From Thermoplasmata archaeon (GTDB lineage: Archaea > Thermoplasmatota > Thermoplasmata > Lutacidiplasmatales > SKW197), in NCBI GenBank assembly GCA_026414225.1, contig JAOAJK010000002.1, positions 77,640 through 128,637 of the forward strand: a stretch of DNA of 50,998 nt, in the 5' to 3' direction. Of this stretch, positions 25,016-34,110 are shown piece after piece; positions within the stretch are counted from its first letter, which is position 1; every line of letters begins with the position of its first letter. The notes below the pieces were generated by a model. It saw only the letters and a program-made list of their open reading frames with translations, was not told the DNA's origin and searched no databases. Made by a program: the position numbers and the translations under genes.

Positions 25016-25798
25016 ATGCTGATAAGTGTGGTAATCACAGTTAGGAATGAGGAGAAGCACATTGGAGATTTGCTGGATAGTTTGCTAGTTCAGGAGCCAC
25101 CATTCGAGGTTCTGATTGTGGATTCCTCGAGTGAGGATAGAACCTGTGAGATTGTAAGGGAATACATGAAAAACCACAACAACATTCGGTTGCTGGAACA
25201 TGGCGGGACACGCGGGGAAAGCAGAAATCTCGGAGTAAAGCACGCAAAGGGGGAGTATGTTGCCTTCACGGATGGGGATTGCATTACAAATCCATTCTGG
25301 CTTTCTGAGTTGAGGAAGGGATTGAAGGAAGCCCAGATTGTGGCTGGAAAAACGATTCAGATTGGCTATCACGCATTTGAAAAACTTGAGAGAGTGGAAC
25401 TGATGTACAAGGGAATGGATGTGACCTATCCTACGGCCAACATTGCCTACGAGAAAAGATTGTTTGAAAAAATTGGAGGTTTTGACCCCTGGTTTGTTAC
25501 AGCCGAGGATATAGACCTGAATCTCAGGGCGGTGGATATAGGTGCAAAAATTATTTACAATCCAAGGGCAATCATTTATCACAGGGCAAGGGAGAGTTTC
25601 TACAAGTTCTTCAAACAGGCATTCTGGAATGGATACGGAAGAAAACAGCTGACGCTGAAGCATGGAAAACTCTGGCAAAATTATAAACCCACCGAGATGC
25701 TGAAGGCAAGTATCAATTTCTGGTATCTCGCACGGCTTGCCTTTGCGTTTCTCGGTTACATCGCCTGTAAATTTTTCGGAAAACCCAGGAAGGTATGA
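25016..25798 (+). CDS. Glycosyltransferase family 2
   Basis: 260-residue GT-A fold glycosyltransferase using a nucleotide sugar. Motifs: ISVVITVRNEEKHIGDLLDSLL at the N-terminus, EVLIVDSSSEDRTCEIV, GESRNLGVKHAKGEYVAFTDGDC with the metal-binding DGD, and the later GFDPWFVTAEDIDLNLRAVDIG. The last 30 residues include a hydrophobic stretch (LARLAFAFLGYIACKFFG) that may anchor it to the membrane. A role in glycan or lipid glycosylation is likely, consistent with the many glycosylation sites on nearby surface proteins. Acceptor and sugar are unknown. Confidence 0.88.
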   Translation: MLISVVITVRNEEKHIGDLLDSLLVQEPPFEVLIVDSSSEDRTCEIVREYMKNHNNIRLLEHGGTRGESRNLGVKHAKGEYVAFTDGDCITNPFWLSELRKGLKEAQIVAGKTIQIGYHAFEKLERVELMYKGMDVTYPTANIAYEKRLFEKIGGFDPWFVTAEDIDLNLRAVDIGAKIIYNPRAIIYHRARESFYKFFKQAFWNGYGRKQLTLKHGKLWQNYKPTEMLKASINFWYLARLAFAFLGYIACKFFGKPRKV

Positions 25799-25801
25799 GT
25801 G

Positions 25802-26467
25802 ATGGCAAAAATCAGGGAAACTCCCTATTTTGGAGTGTATTCTGACGGTGAAAATTTCTACACACTCAATGCCGTGTCAGGTACCTCTGTTTATGGGGAA
25901 GTGCTTGTGAGGGAGAAGGACAGGGAATACAGGCGCTGGAACCCGATGCGGAGCAAGCTCTCAGCCATGCTTCACAAAAAACTCAAAAATTTTGCCTTCC
26001 AGGAAAGAACCGAGGTGCTTTACCTCGGCGCCGCATCCGGCACTACCGTGAGCCACATTTCTGACATCCTTACGAGAGGAAGAATCTATGCTGTGGAAAT
26101 TTCAAGAACCCCGTTTGTAGGTTTGCTCAAGCTCGCAGAGGTGCGAAAAAACATTGTGCCTCTGCTTGCGGACGCTTCTAAAACCTACACCTACTCGCCG
26201 GTGGTGCAGAAGGTGGATGTAATTTACCAGGACATAGCCCAGAAGAACCAGGTTGAAATTTTTGTGGAAGCGGCAAAGGAGTGCCTGCGGGAGAATGGAA
26301 CCGGCTATCTCATAATAAAGGCACCGGCAATCGATTCCACGAAGAAGGCAGGAGAGGTCCTGAAGTTCTGCATGACTCGGATTGAGGAAAACGGCCTGAA
26401 AATCTGCGAAAAACTCACGCTTGAGCCGTTCGATGCTGACCACGGTGTGCTTGTGATCCACAAGTAG
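25802..26467 (+). CDS. flpA: Fibrillarin, rRNA 2'-O-methyltransferase
   Basis: Catalytic subunit of archaeal C/D box sRNPs, which methylate ribose 2'-OH on rRNA and tRNA. 221 residues. Motifs: NPMRSKLSAMLHK, SAM-binding VLYLGAASGTTVSHISDI, YAVEISRTPF, and the family signature DVIYQDIAQKNQ. The ATG at 25802 is used; a GTG lies 3 nt upstream. It follows the glycosyltransferase by 3 nt. The usual partner nop56/58 is not adjacent. Confidence 0.96.
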   Translation: MAKIRETPYFGVYSDGENFYTLNAVSGTSVYGEVLVREKDREYRRWNPMRSKLSAMLHKKLKNFAFQERTEVLYLGAASGTTVSHISDILTRGRIYAVEISRTPFVGLLKLAEVRKNIVPLLADASKTYTYSPVVQKVDVIYQDIAQKNQVEIFVEAAKECLRENGTGYLIIKAPAIDSTKKAGEVLKFCMTRIEENGLKICEKLTLEPFDADHGVLVIHK

Positions 26468-26471
26468 GTTC

Positions 26472-26510
26472 TTCAGGCATTGCATGGACGCAGTCCACAT
26501 GGCATCCTGA
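26472..26510. other. Imperfect hairpin after fibrillarin
   Basis: The two sides around GCA (TTCAGGCATTGCATGGAC and GTCCACATGGCATCCTGA) pair over about 17 bases with a few mismatches. It could be a transcript-end structure or a small RNA; it does not show C/D box motifs. Confidence 0.4.
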
Positions 26511-26523
26511 GGACATTGCAAAA

Positions 26524-26534
26524 TTTTTAATATC
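26524..26534 (+). promoter_or_regulatory. TATA box for the ABC exporter operon
   Basis: TTTTTAATATC is centred about 26 nt before the ATG at 26555, fitting leaderless transcription. Confidence 0.6.
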
Positions 26535-26554
26535 ACACGGATGTTGGGCTCTGC

Positions 26555-27469
26555 ATGAACACGGTAATTGAAGTAAAAGATTTAGTGAAGGAATATGGCA
26601 AATCCAGGGCGGTGGACCGCATCTCGTTCGATGTGAAATCTGGTGAAATTTTTACGCTCGTGGGACCCAACGGAGCAGGCAAGACCACGACAGTAGAGAT
26701 TCTGGAGTGCCTGAGAAAACCTACCTCTGGAAGGGTGACAATTCTCGGCTATGAAATTGCAAAGGATGAGGCAAAGATAAAGAAAAGGATTGGTGTGGTG
26801 CCGCAGGAATTCAATGCGTTTGAGCGGTTGACAGTGCTGGAAAATGTGAAGCTCATTGCAGATATTTATGGTAGAAAAGGGGAATTAAAGAGTTATCTAG
26901 AACTGCTGGATCTATGGGATGTGAGGAATAAAAAATTCAAGATACTCTCCGGTGGAATGAAAAGAAGGGTGGGCATCTGCATGGCGGCTGTGAGTGAACC
27001 TGAGATTCTTTTCCTTGACGAGCCCACTACAGGCCTTGACCCCGAGGCGAGGCGCGAGACCTGGGGTGTTATCAAAAAGCTGAAGGAAACAGGAAAGACG
27101 GTATTTCTCACAACGCATTACATGGAGGAGGCAGAGAAACTGAGTGACAGGGTGGCGGTGATTGTGAAGGGAAAGATTGTGGCAATGGGTGCGGTTAAAG
27201 AAATGATTGAGAAGCATGGTGGCGGCTACAGGGTATTCACGAAGGTTGGAGGGAAAGAGGTAGAAGCAATTTTCAAGAAATACACTGATAGCATCATAAA
27301 GGTAGATGGTGGCCTTTGCGGCAAATTTCTTGGAAAGCGAGACGCCGCGAAGGTCGCCCTTGACCTCTATTCAAGGGACATAGAGGCAGAGATTGTAGAA
27401 CCAGGAATGGAAGAGGTATTCCTCTCCCTTGTTGGAAGAAAGATCAACGAAAGGGGTGAGTTTGAATGA
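26555..27469 (+). CDS. ABC-2 type exporter, ATP-binding subunit
   Basis: 304-residue ATPase of the drug/antibiotic exporter class. Walker A GPNGAGKTT, Q loop VVPQEFNAF, signature ILSGGMKRRV, Walker B ILFLDEPTTGLDP and H loop TTHYMEEAE are all intact. The C-terminal 90 residues form the DrrA-like extension (EPGMEEVFLSLVG). The ATG overlaps nothing upstream and fits a leaderless promoter. Its stop overlaps the permease start by 4 nt (ATGA). Substrate unknown. Confidence 0.93.
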   Translation: MNTVIEVKDLVKEYGKSRAVDRISFDVKSGEIFTLVGPNGAGKTTTVEILECLRKPTSGRVTILGYEIAKDEAKIKKRIGVVPQEFNAFERLTVLENVKLIADIYGRKGELKSYLELLDLWDVRNKKFKILSGGMKRRVGICMAAVSEPEILFLDEPTTGLDPEARRETWGVIKKLKETGKTVFLTTHYMEEAEKLSDRVAVIVKGKIVAMGAVKEMIEKHGGGYRVFTKVGGKEVEAIFKKYTDSIIKVDGGLCGKFLGKRDAAKVALDLYSRDIEAEIVEPGMEEVFLSLVGRKINERGEFE

Positions 27470-28722
27470 GAAATGTGTGGATTGTTTTCAAGACCCTGGT
27501 GAAGGACTGGCTCCGCTCACCCACTGGCGTCTTCTTTTCGTTTCTCTTCCCCGTGCTTCTTCTCCTCATTTTCGGAACCCTTTTCGGGGGCACCGAAAAC
27601 ACGCGGTATGCCCTTTACATCCAGAATCTGGATGTCGATGAGAGTGGCAATCAGACAAATCTCTCAACCGCTTTTATTGAGGCAATAAAATCAACCGAGT
27701 GCTTCGACATAAAACCGCTGGATAAGGATGTTAACATCTCAGCTTTCGTGAAGAATCAGCAGACAATAGAGACCCTGCGTTTCCTTGTAATCCCGGATGG
27801 ATTTGAGGAAAAGGCAATCAACAAGACCGTGGTTGTCAGAATGGGCATAATTGTGGATACGCTCGTGTATGTGATAAATAACTACAGTCAGTATATGAAC
27901 GCAAGTGATATCGCCAACATAACGATGGGCAAGGAGATGCTGAGTGCCTATCTGAACCAGACGAATGCCACATCACCAGAGGTGCTGCTGATTGCGGATG
28001 AACATGCCCAGTCAACCCAGATAATAAAGGGGATAATTTACAGCGTGAGCAACGGGTTCAACAATCAACTCACCGGTGCCTCTGACATAGTGATTCCAAA
28101 GTCCGAGGACCTGCAGCAGAGGCGGTGGAGGGCTGCAGATTATTACCTTCCTGGCTATATTGCCGCATTCATCATGACGAACGGGATAATCGGGATGACG
28201 ACCACCGTGACGGAGTATAAGCGAAACGGAATTGTGAAGCGGCTGAGCGCAACACCGCTCAGCAAGCGGGACTGGATACTGGGATGCATTCTGCAGCAAA
28301 CCTTCCTCGGCTTCGCCCTGACCTTACTGATGATCGGGTTCAGCTGGGCAATCTTTGGAGTTAGGGCGATACCCGATTTATATGCTGTGTCCCTGATTTT
28401 CATCGGGTGCGTGCTCTTCTCAAGCATCGGAATGACCCTCGGCGGTTTCGTGAAGGACATAGAGGCGGCAAATGGCATAGGCAATGCAATCGGTTTTCCA
28501 TTGATGTTTCTCTCTGGTGCTTTCTGGCCAGTCGAGGTAATGCCTTCCTACATGCAGACAATTGCAAAGGGTTCTCCTGTCTATTACTTCCATCAGGGGC
28601 TCAGAGAGATAATGATTTACAGCGAGCCAGCAAATGCAACAATCTCATTTGTAGTTCTCACAGTTCTGGCGGTGATATTCACACTTCTCGCAATCAAGAT
28701 CACAAGGTGGAAGGACCTGTGA
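27466..28722 (+). CDS. ABC-2 type exporter, permease subunit
   Basis: 418-residue permease. One N-terminal helix (about 18-40, FFSFLFPVLLLLIFGTLF), a large outside domain of about 170 residues with several glycosylation sites, then five or six helices from about 225 on (YIAAFIMTNGIIGMTTTVTEYKRNGIVKRLSATPL is the ABC-2 conserved stretch). The C-terminal signature FLSGAFWPVEVMPSYMQ is typical. Works with the ATPase encoded just before it. Confidence 0.92.
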   Translation: MRNVWIVFKTLVKDWLRSPTGVFFSFLFPVLLLLIFGTLFGGTENTRYALYIQNLDVDESGNQTNLSTAFIEAIKSTECFDIKPLDKDVNISAFVKNQQTIETLRFLVIPDGFEEKAINKTVVVRMGIIVDTLVYVINNYSQYMNASDIANITMGKEMLSAYLNQTNATSPEVLLIADEHAQSTQIIKGIIYSVSNGFNNQLTGASDIVIPKSEDLQQRRWRAADYYLPGYIAAFIMTNGIIGMTTTVTEYKRNGIVKRLSATPLSKRDWILGCILQQTFLGFALTLLMIGFSWAIFGVRAIPDLYAVSLIFIGCVLFSSIGMTLGGFVKDIEAANGIGNAIGFPLMFLSGAFWPVEVMPSYMQTIAKGSPVYYFHQGLREIMIYSEPANATISFVVLTVLAVIFTLLAIKITRWKDL

Positions 28723-28810
28723 AGCGGGCCAGGTAACGGCCGGAGAAAGCAGGCACAGGCACCATGGTGTAAACCCATGAGGCAAAGGTTAACGGAACAG
28801 AAACAAAATC

Positions 28811-28818
28811 CTATATAC
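28811..28818 (+). promoter_or_regulatory. TATA box for the MFS gene
   Basis: CTATATAC is centred about 27 nt before the ATG at 28842, fitting leaderless transcription. The rest of 28723-28841 shows no gene. Confidence 0.6.
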
Positions 28819-28841
28819 ACCATCTCATCTCCGCTCACTCA

Positions 28842-30029
28842 ATGCCAAAATCTAAATTGATTGCGGGGCTCTCGATCAACATAATTCTGCTCGGAATTGT
28901 TAGTTTTCTCACGGATATGAGCACCGAAATGCTCGTGCCTCTGCTTCCTTTTTTTCTTGCTGGCCTCGGGGCAACCTCCCTCTTGATAGGGATCATAGAG
29001 GGAATTGCGGAGAGCACTGGCAGCTTTCTCAAGCTCGTCTCAGGGATTTATGCGGACAAACTCCGGAAAAAGAAAATTTTTGTTTTATCCGGGTATTCTC
29101 TCAGCAATCTCACGAAGCCATTACTTGCATTCGCCACCTCCACCTTCCATGTGCTTGGCGTGAGGGTTGTGGACAGAATTGGGAAGGGGATAAGGACCAC
29201 CCCAAGAGACGGGATTATAGCCGATTCGTCCAAGGCGAGCGAGCGAGGAAAGGCCTATGGTGTCCACCGGGCTCTGGATACATCTGGGGCAGTGGTCGGG
29301 CCCCTGATCGCACTGATTGTACTTCTGGTTTTCGGAACCGCAATGGATGTTTATCGCCTGGTCTTTTTGCTTTCGGCATTGCCGGGTATTGCCGCAATAA
29401 TAGTCATTCTTTTCGTGCGGGAAACCAGGGGCATACAGTCAAGAAAATTTTCGCTTTCACTGGAAAAATTTCCACCTAATTTCAGGCTCTTCGTAGTTGC
29501 GATCGGGATTTTCGGTGTGGGCAATTTCAGCGTAGCATTTCTGCTCCTCCGGTCCCACCAGGTGCTCGAGATGCCTGTTTATGTCGAGGTTGGCTTTTAT
29601 GTTTTGATGAATGTCAGCTATGCGGCCCTCGCGTATCCTATGGGGGTTCTTTCAGATAGGGTGGGAAGAAAAACCATGCTTGTGATGGGCTTTGGGGTGT
29701 TCGCTGCAGTAATGTTCCTCTTTACCTTCGTGAATTCGTTTCTCCTCCTCATGGGATTATTTCTTTGCTTCGGGCTCTACATGGCAATGACAGATGGCAC
29801 GATGCGGGCGATAACCTCAGTGATGGTCTGCGAGGAGGTAAGGTGCTCTGCTCTGGGTATCGTGAACCTCGTCACAAGTATCACGATCTTTCCAGCCAAC
29901 TTCCTTGCGGGCTTTCTCTGGGATATGTTTGGCTCCTGGGCAGCATTCGCATTCAGCGGGATTTTGGCTCTGGCTTCCGGGCTGCTTCTTGTTTTTTCTG
30001 TGGATGAGGTTTCTTCAGTTCCTTCCTGA
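28842..30029 (+). CDS. Major facilitator superfamily transporter
   Basis: 395 residues with about 11-12 hydrophobic segments, as in MFS secondary transporters. Recognisable parts are the first helix pair FLTDMSTEMLVPLLPFFL, the cytoplasmic loop after helix 2 (IYADKLRKKKIFVLSGY), the DRIGKGIRTTPRDGIIADS stretch typical of this subgroup, and the mid-loop repeat YPMGVLSDRVGRKTMLVMG. Substrate unknown. The last 77 nt overlap the end of the convergent MMPL gene. Confidence 0.88.
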   Translation: MPKSKLIAGLSINIILLGIVSFLTDMSTEMLVPLLPFFLAGLGATSLLIGIIEGIAESTGSFLKLVSGIYADKLRKKKIFVLSGYSLSNLTKPLLAFATSTFHVLGVRVVDRIGKGIRTTPRDGIIADSSKASERGKAYGVHRALDTSGAVVGPLIALIVLLVFGTAMDVYRLVFLLSALPGIAAIIVILFVRETRGIQSRKFSLSLEKFPPNFRLFVVAIGIFGVGNFSVAFLLLRSHQVLEMPVYVEVGFYVLMNVSYAALAYPMGVLSDRVGRKTMLVMGFGVFAAVMFLFTFVNSFLLLMGLFLCFGLYMAMTDGTMRAITSVMVCEEVRCSALGIVNLVTSITIFPANFLAGFLWDMFGSWAAFAFSGILALASGLLLVFSVDEVSSVPS

Positions 30030-33000
30030 GGATTTCTTCCTTCTTTACCGTTTTACCCTTTTTCTTCTCAGCCCTTCGTACCCTCTGCAATCTTCCGGGT
30101 GCCCACCAGTTCCATTTCTTGAGCAGGATCATCATTGAAGGCACGAGGTAGATGCGCATGATCGCAGTGTCGATCAGGATGCCTGCACAGAGGGCAAATC
30201 CGAACTGGCGGAGCATACCCATGCCCGAAATCATCATGCTTCCAAGGGCTCCAGCCATGATCAACCCACAGATTGTAATGATACCTCCAGTTCTCTCCAC
30301 AGCGGTTGTGATTGCTTCCTCATCGCTCTTTCCCTTGCTCACCTCCTCCCTGATTCTTGTGGTGAGTAGGATGTCGTAGTCGAGTCCAAGGCCTACAAGT
30401 ACAACGAAGAGAATCAGGGGCATGAGCCAGAGCAGTGGCTGTCCCAGGACTATCGTAAATACGAACATCGTCAATGCCAGTGCCCAGGTTGCGGTCATCA
30501 AAGTAACCCCGAGCAATCTCAACGGAATCAACACTGAGCCGAGCACGATAAGGAGAACAATGTAGGCGCCCACAAGCACTATCAGCATCATGTAGGGAAA
30601 GTCCTTGTCCATCATCACCTTTATGTCCTGCATCCCTGCAGTGCTTCCGGTGAAATATATCTCCGCGTTTCTGAAACTCTGGTAGTTCGTTTTCTGGCCC
30701 TTCACGAGCCCCCTCACCTCATCAATTTTCTTTATTGCGTTTGCATGGAACGGCTGCTCGACAAGGACAATGGAAATCAGAATTGTTTTGTTGCTGTTCC
30801 CGATGTTCGTGTCTATGACTGGCTTATAAAAGTCCAGGGTCTCCTTGTCCGTGTAGTCGATCGGGTCCCCAAAGGGTCTCGTGATGCTGTAAACCTTCGC
30901 GATGCCTCCGAGTGCCATTATCCTGCTGCACAGGGCCTCAGTATCGTTGAAAATGGCGGTGTTGTAAGTATCTCCGGTTTTCACCGGTTCTGTGAGATTG
31001 ATAAGGATGTAGGTGGGCATTATGTCACCCTTTCCGAAACCCTCTCCCAGCGCATTCATTCCCTGCTTGCTTTCCACATCTGGCATCGTGGACACGAAAT
31101 CATAGCCAGTTTCAAGCGTGAGTGCCGCATACGCCGCGGGCAGGGTGATGAGGAATGCAGCAATCACTATCGCCTTCGGATGCTTGAGTGAAAACCTGGC
31201 GGCATGCCAGAAGTAGTTTCTCTTCCCGTCGTTTCCGAGCAGGGGTTTGATTTTTGAGGGCCAGAAAATTCTATCCCCGATGAGGAGGATGAGGGCAGGC
31301 AAAAGTGTGAGGGCTGCCAGGATTCCGATGCCGATTCCGACGAATACAATGGCACCTATTGTCTGGACCAGCGGAAGGGAACTAACGGTCAGGGCTCCGA
31401 AGGCAATCATCACGGTACCGCCGCTTGTAGCAATGCTCTCACCGGCCCATGTAACCGAGGTTTTAACCGCGTCCTCCTTGCCGTGGCCCTTTCTCCGTTC
31501 CTCACGGTATCTAGAAAGAAGGAAGATTGTGTAGTCAGTGCCCGCACCGAGCAATACAGTAAATAGAAGTGTGGGAACAATGTAATAAATTTGAATTAAG
31601 AAGGCACCCACAATGAACACAATAGCGTTTGCAATTAAAATCACAATGCCCACGGCCCCGAGCGGCACGAACGGTGCCACGATTGAAACGAAGTAAATTA
31701 TCATGAATATGATTGCGAACGCAACAGCGAAGGTGTCAATGTGGGAAACCTCTCCCCAGGATGCTTCTGCAATATCGTGGGAGAGGGGAACATCACCGGT
31801 CAGGTACACGGTGTAATTGTAGCCCCTGTTTAAATCACTGATTATCTGTCTCAGCACCACCACATTGTTATCTACGCTTGCATTGTTTGAACCCTTGAGG
31901 AAGGTGATTGAAACCAGCATTGTTCCATTGTCTGGACTGATGAACTTGTGGAGGATTGCAGGATGAAATTCCATCGGGAGGTTCCACACACCATTAGTTT
32001 CAAGCGAATCGTTTACAACAGACCAGACCTGTGCATCGCTTCCTGCTTCTGCAACCCTTCTGATAAAGTTTGCATCCTTCAGAGGAGTGTGTTTTGCAAG
32101 GTACTGGCAGGAGAATTCCACATGAGCGCTCCCGTTCGCGTAGTTTTTGAGGTTGAACCAGGTGGCGATGTCACTCACGAAGGCTCTTTCGTCCCCGCTG
32201 AGCGAGGAATTGATGTAGGGAAGCAGCATTCCATTCAGCACGGTCTCGGTGCGGTTATCCGTGTCGTTGTAAGCGGTGGAATTAAGTGCAGTCCAGTTCT
32301 GATAAAACGCCTGGAGGTAATTGAGGGTGGTGTTCAGCATCGCGGGAGGTGTGCTTTCGGTAATCATCTGCACCATGTAGGTGTAGGCAAACCCATCTAT
32401 TGCACTTCTTGAATCCCAGTTATCAATGTTGATTGTTGCGGAAACATTCTCAAAGAATTCTCTGGTGGTGTTATCCGAGATGTTTTGGATAAATCCGGGG
32501 ATTGTCTGATTTATTGCTGCCAGTCCTCTCCCGTAAGCAGTGCCAGTGCTCTGGTTCCATACCGCGAAAAACCTGCTCGAGTAATTCATGAAAAGCTCAG
32601 TGGCGCCGCTCATCGCAACCTTGGAAAATACCGAGTAGGTAAATTGATCCAGTGCTGTGGTGTTGTTGTAGGCACTCCTGTTGTTCCAGTCATAGTAGTC
32701 AAAGGTATCGTTGAGTTTTGTGAGCAGGTCAATGGCCGTGAAATTTATGCCAGGATAAACGGGCTCCGTGAGATTTGCAAACTCCTCAAACAACACCTGC
32801 CTTGAGAGATTCCCGGCAACCATCGCGGTTTCCTCGAGGAGGGAGTAATTCCCGAGTTCCCTGCTCCAGTTCTCCCCGAATGCGTCAATATAGTGCTCCA
32901 CGGGTTGGAGAAACTCCTCAGGAATTTCGGATGCAAATACCCCTATGTTTTCCTTTATTAGATGGAGAGTAAAGTTGTTCAGCATCGGTGTGTTGTCTCC

Positions 33001-34014
33001 TTCATCGATGAGCGGGGGCAGGGAGAGATACCAGGTAGTTACATTCCAGAATTTGTGAATTTTTTCGAAGAATTCCTTTTCCTCCGTCGTATTGAATGTA
33101 AGGTTGCACCAGTCGGCCAGTGCATTGTCATCGACCGCCTTCTGTGCCCTTGCAAGTGTGGCATTCGCGTCCTCGCTCACATTATGCTCTGCACTCGTGA
33201 TGTTCCAGTAATTCGCAAAGAGGTTGTAGTAGGAGCGGAGCATTGCCTTCTCGCTCCCGTTTAACCCGTATTGGTCCGCAAACATGTCCATGTAGGTGGA
33301 AAAAGTGGCGTAGGTGTTGTTGTCCTTCTCCTCCACCGTGGTCCCGGATGAATACTGCCAGAACATTGCATGGGCTTTCGGAATTGAATAAACCAGGGTT
33401 GCAGAGAAGTTCGTGTAGTTCCAGAGCATCGCATACTGCAGGGGCATGCCATACACCATCATTGCGGACTGCTCGGAAAGATTCCAGAGGTACACATAAT
33501 TTTCAGGAAAACCATAGAGCAGTTCTCCGATTGCTTGAGCATTGCCTGCGGTGGTGTTAAAGTTATCCGGTAAACCGAAAATCAGGTAGGTGGTCCCATT
33601 CACATTCTCCTTCAAACCAGGAAACGCATCGTGGATGGCTGAGGAGGTGGTGTGGAGAATCTCGGCGGCGAGAGAGTAAACAGAGGTCACATCATCCAGA
33701 AGCGCGATATCCTTTGATTCCTTTATCCTTGCTGTTAAATTTTCCACGAAATGCTTCGTTTCCCGAGACGAGACATTGTGGTTCTGAATCACCACAATTG
33801 CGGAACCGTTTGGAACATTACCTGGAAACTCCTTCTCAATGATTCTATCAGCAACCTTTGATTCCAGATTTTCAGGTGTGATTTTTGCTTCTTCATAAAC
33901 CAGCACATCGCCGTACCGGATTGCAAGCGGTGCCGCCAGAATAAGGAAGATTGCCCATATCACCGTTATCTTTTTCGGGTGCTTTACCACAAAAGTTGCT
34001 ATTTTTCCAAACAT
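29953..34014 (-). CDS. Giant MMPL/RND-superfamily membrane protein
   Basis: 1353 residues, RND topology with two halves of six helices. Helix 1 is at about 16-34. The first outside domain spans about 35-750 with dozens of NxT/S glycosylation sites, much larger than usual in MMPL proteins. The first helix bundle contains GAGTDYTIFLLSRYREE and the second GLGLDYDILLTTRIREE, the Asp-Tyr proton-relay motifs, so it should be a proton-driven transporter. A normal second outside domain (about 965-1130) and a basic C-terminal tail rich in Lys/Pro follow. Tandem repeats lie in the first domain (see separate entry). The cargo is unknown; related proteins move lipids or hydrophobic molecules. Transcribed alone. 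Confidence 0.9.
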   Translation of the reverse strand: MFGKIATFVVKHPKKITVIWAIFLILAAPLAIRYGDVLVYEEAKITPENLESKVADRIIEKEFPGNVPNGSAIVVIQNHNVSSRETKHFVENLTARIKESKDIALLDDVTSVYSLAAEILHTTSSAIHDAFPGLKENVNGTTYLIFGLPDNFNTTAGNAQAIGELLYGFPENYVYLWNLSEQSAMMVYGMPLQYAMLWNYTNFSATLVYSIPKAHAMFWQYSSGTTVEEKDNNTYATFSTYMDMFADQYGLNGSEKAMLRSYYNLFANYWNITSAEHNVSEDANATLARAQKAVDDNALADWCNLTFNTTEEKEFFEKIHKFWNVTTWYLSLPPLIDEGDNTPMLNNFTLHLIKENIGVFASEIPEEFLQPVEHYIDAFGENWSRELGNYSLLEETAMVAGNLSRQVLFEEFANLTEPVYPGINFTAIDLLTKLNDTFDYYDWNNRSAYNNTTALDQFTYSVFSKVAMSGATELFMNYSSRFFAVWNQSTGTAYGRGLAAINQTIPGFIQNISDNTTREFFENVSATINIDNWDSRSAIDGFAYTYMVQMITESTPPAMLNTTLNYLQAFYQNWTALNSTAYNDTDNRTETVLNGMLLPYINSSLSGDERAFVSDIATWFNLKNYANGSAHVEFSCQYLAKHTPLKDANFIRRVAEAGSDAQVWSVVNDSLETNGVWNLPMEFHPAILHKFISPDNGTMLVSITFLKGSNNASVDNNVVVLRQIISDLNRGYNYTVYLTGDVPLSHDIAEASWGEVSHIDTFAVAFAIIFMIIYFVSIVAPFVPLGAVGIVILIANAIVFIVGAFLIQIYYIVPTLLFTVLLGAGTDYTIFLLSRYREERRKGHGKEDAVKTSVTWAGESIATSGGTVMIAFGALTVSSLPLVQTIGAIVFVGIGIGILAALTLLPALILLIGDRIFWPSKIKPLLGNDGKRNYFWHAARFSLKHPKAIVIAAFLITLPAAYAALTLETGYDFVSTMPDVESKQGMNALGEGFGKGDIMPTYILINLTEPVKTGDTYNTAIFNDTEALCSRIMALGGIAKVYSITRPFGDPIDYTDKETLDFYKPVIDTNIGNSNKTILISIVLVEQPFHANAIKKIDEVRGLVKGQKTNYQSFRNAEIYFTGSTAGMQDIKVMMDKDFPYMMLIVLVGAYIVLLIVLGSVLIPLRLLGVTLMTATWALALTMFVFTIVLGQPLLWLMPLILFVVLVGLGLDYDILLTTRIREEVSKGKSDEEAITTAVERTGGIITICGLIMAGALGSMMISGMGMLRQFGFALCAGILIDTAIMRIYLVPSMMILLKKWNWWAPGRLQRVRRAEKKKGKTVKKEEILRKELKKPHPQKKQEAARKPEPKSR
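33337..33591 (-). repeat. About 22-residue tandem repeats within the MMPL gene
   Basis: Residues about 142-226 contain four related units beginning LIFGLPDN, LLYGFPENY, VYGMPLQY and VYSIPKAH, each followed by a W plus N/Q-Y/L motif (YLWNLS, MLWNYT, MFWQYS). Unit length is 21-23 residues. The units are diverged at protein level, so the repeat is old. Confidence 0.7.
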
Positions 34015-34110
34015 GTGGGGGCAATACTAGAGGGGGTTAATAGAGTTTTTCTATCCTTCATGGAAACTGTAAAATATTGGTAGTTTTCCATCTTATACCT
34101 GTTTACGTAA

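Noticed and set aside
26472-26510. C/D box guide RNA next to fibrillarin
   Set aside because: The hairpin lacks C box (RTGATGA) and a properly spaced D box; recorded only as a hairpin.
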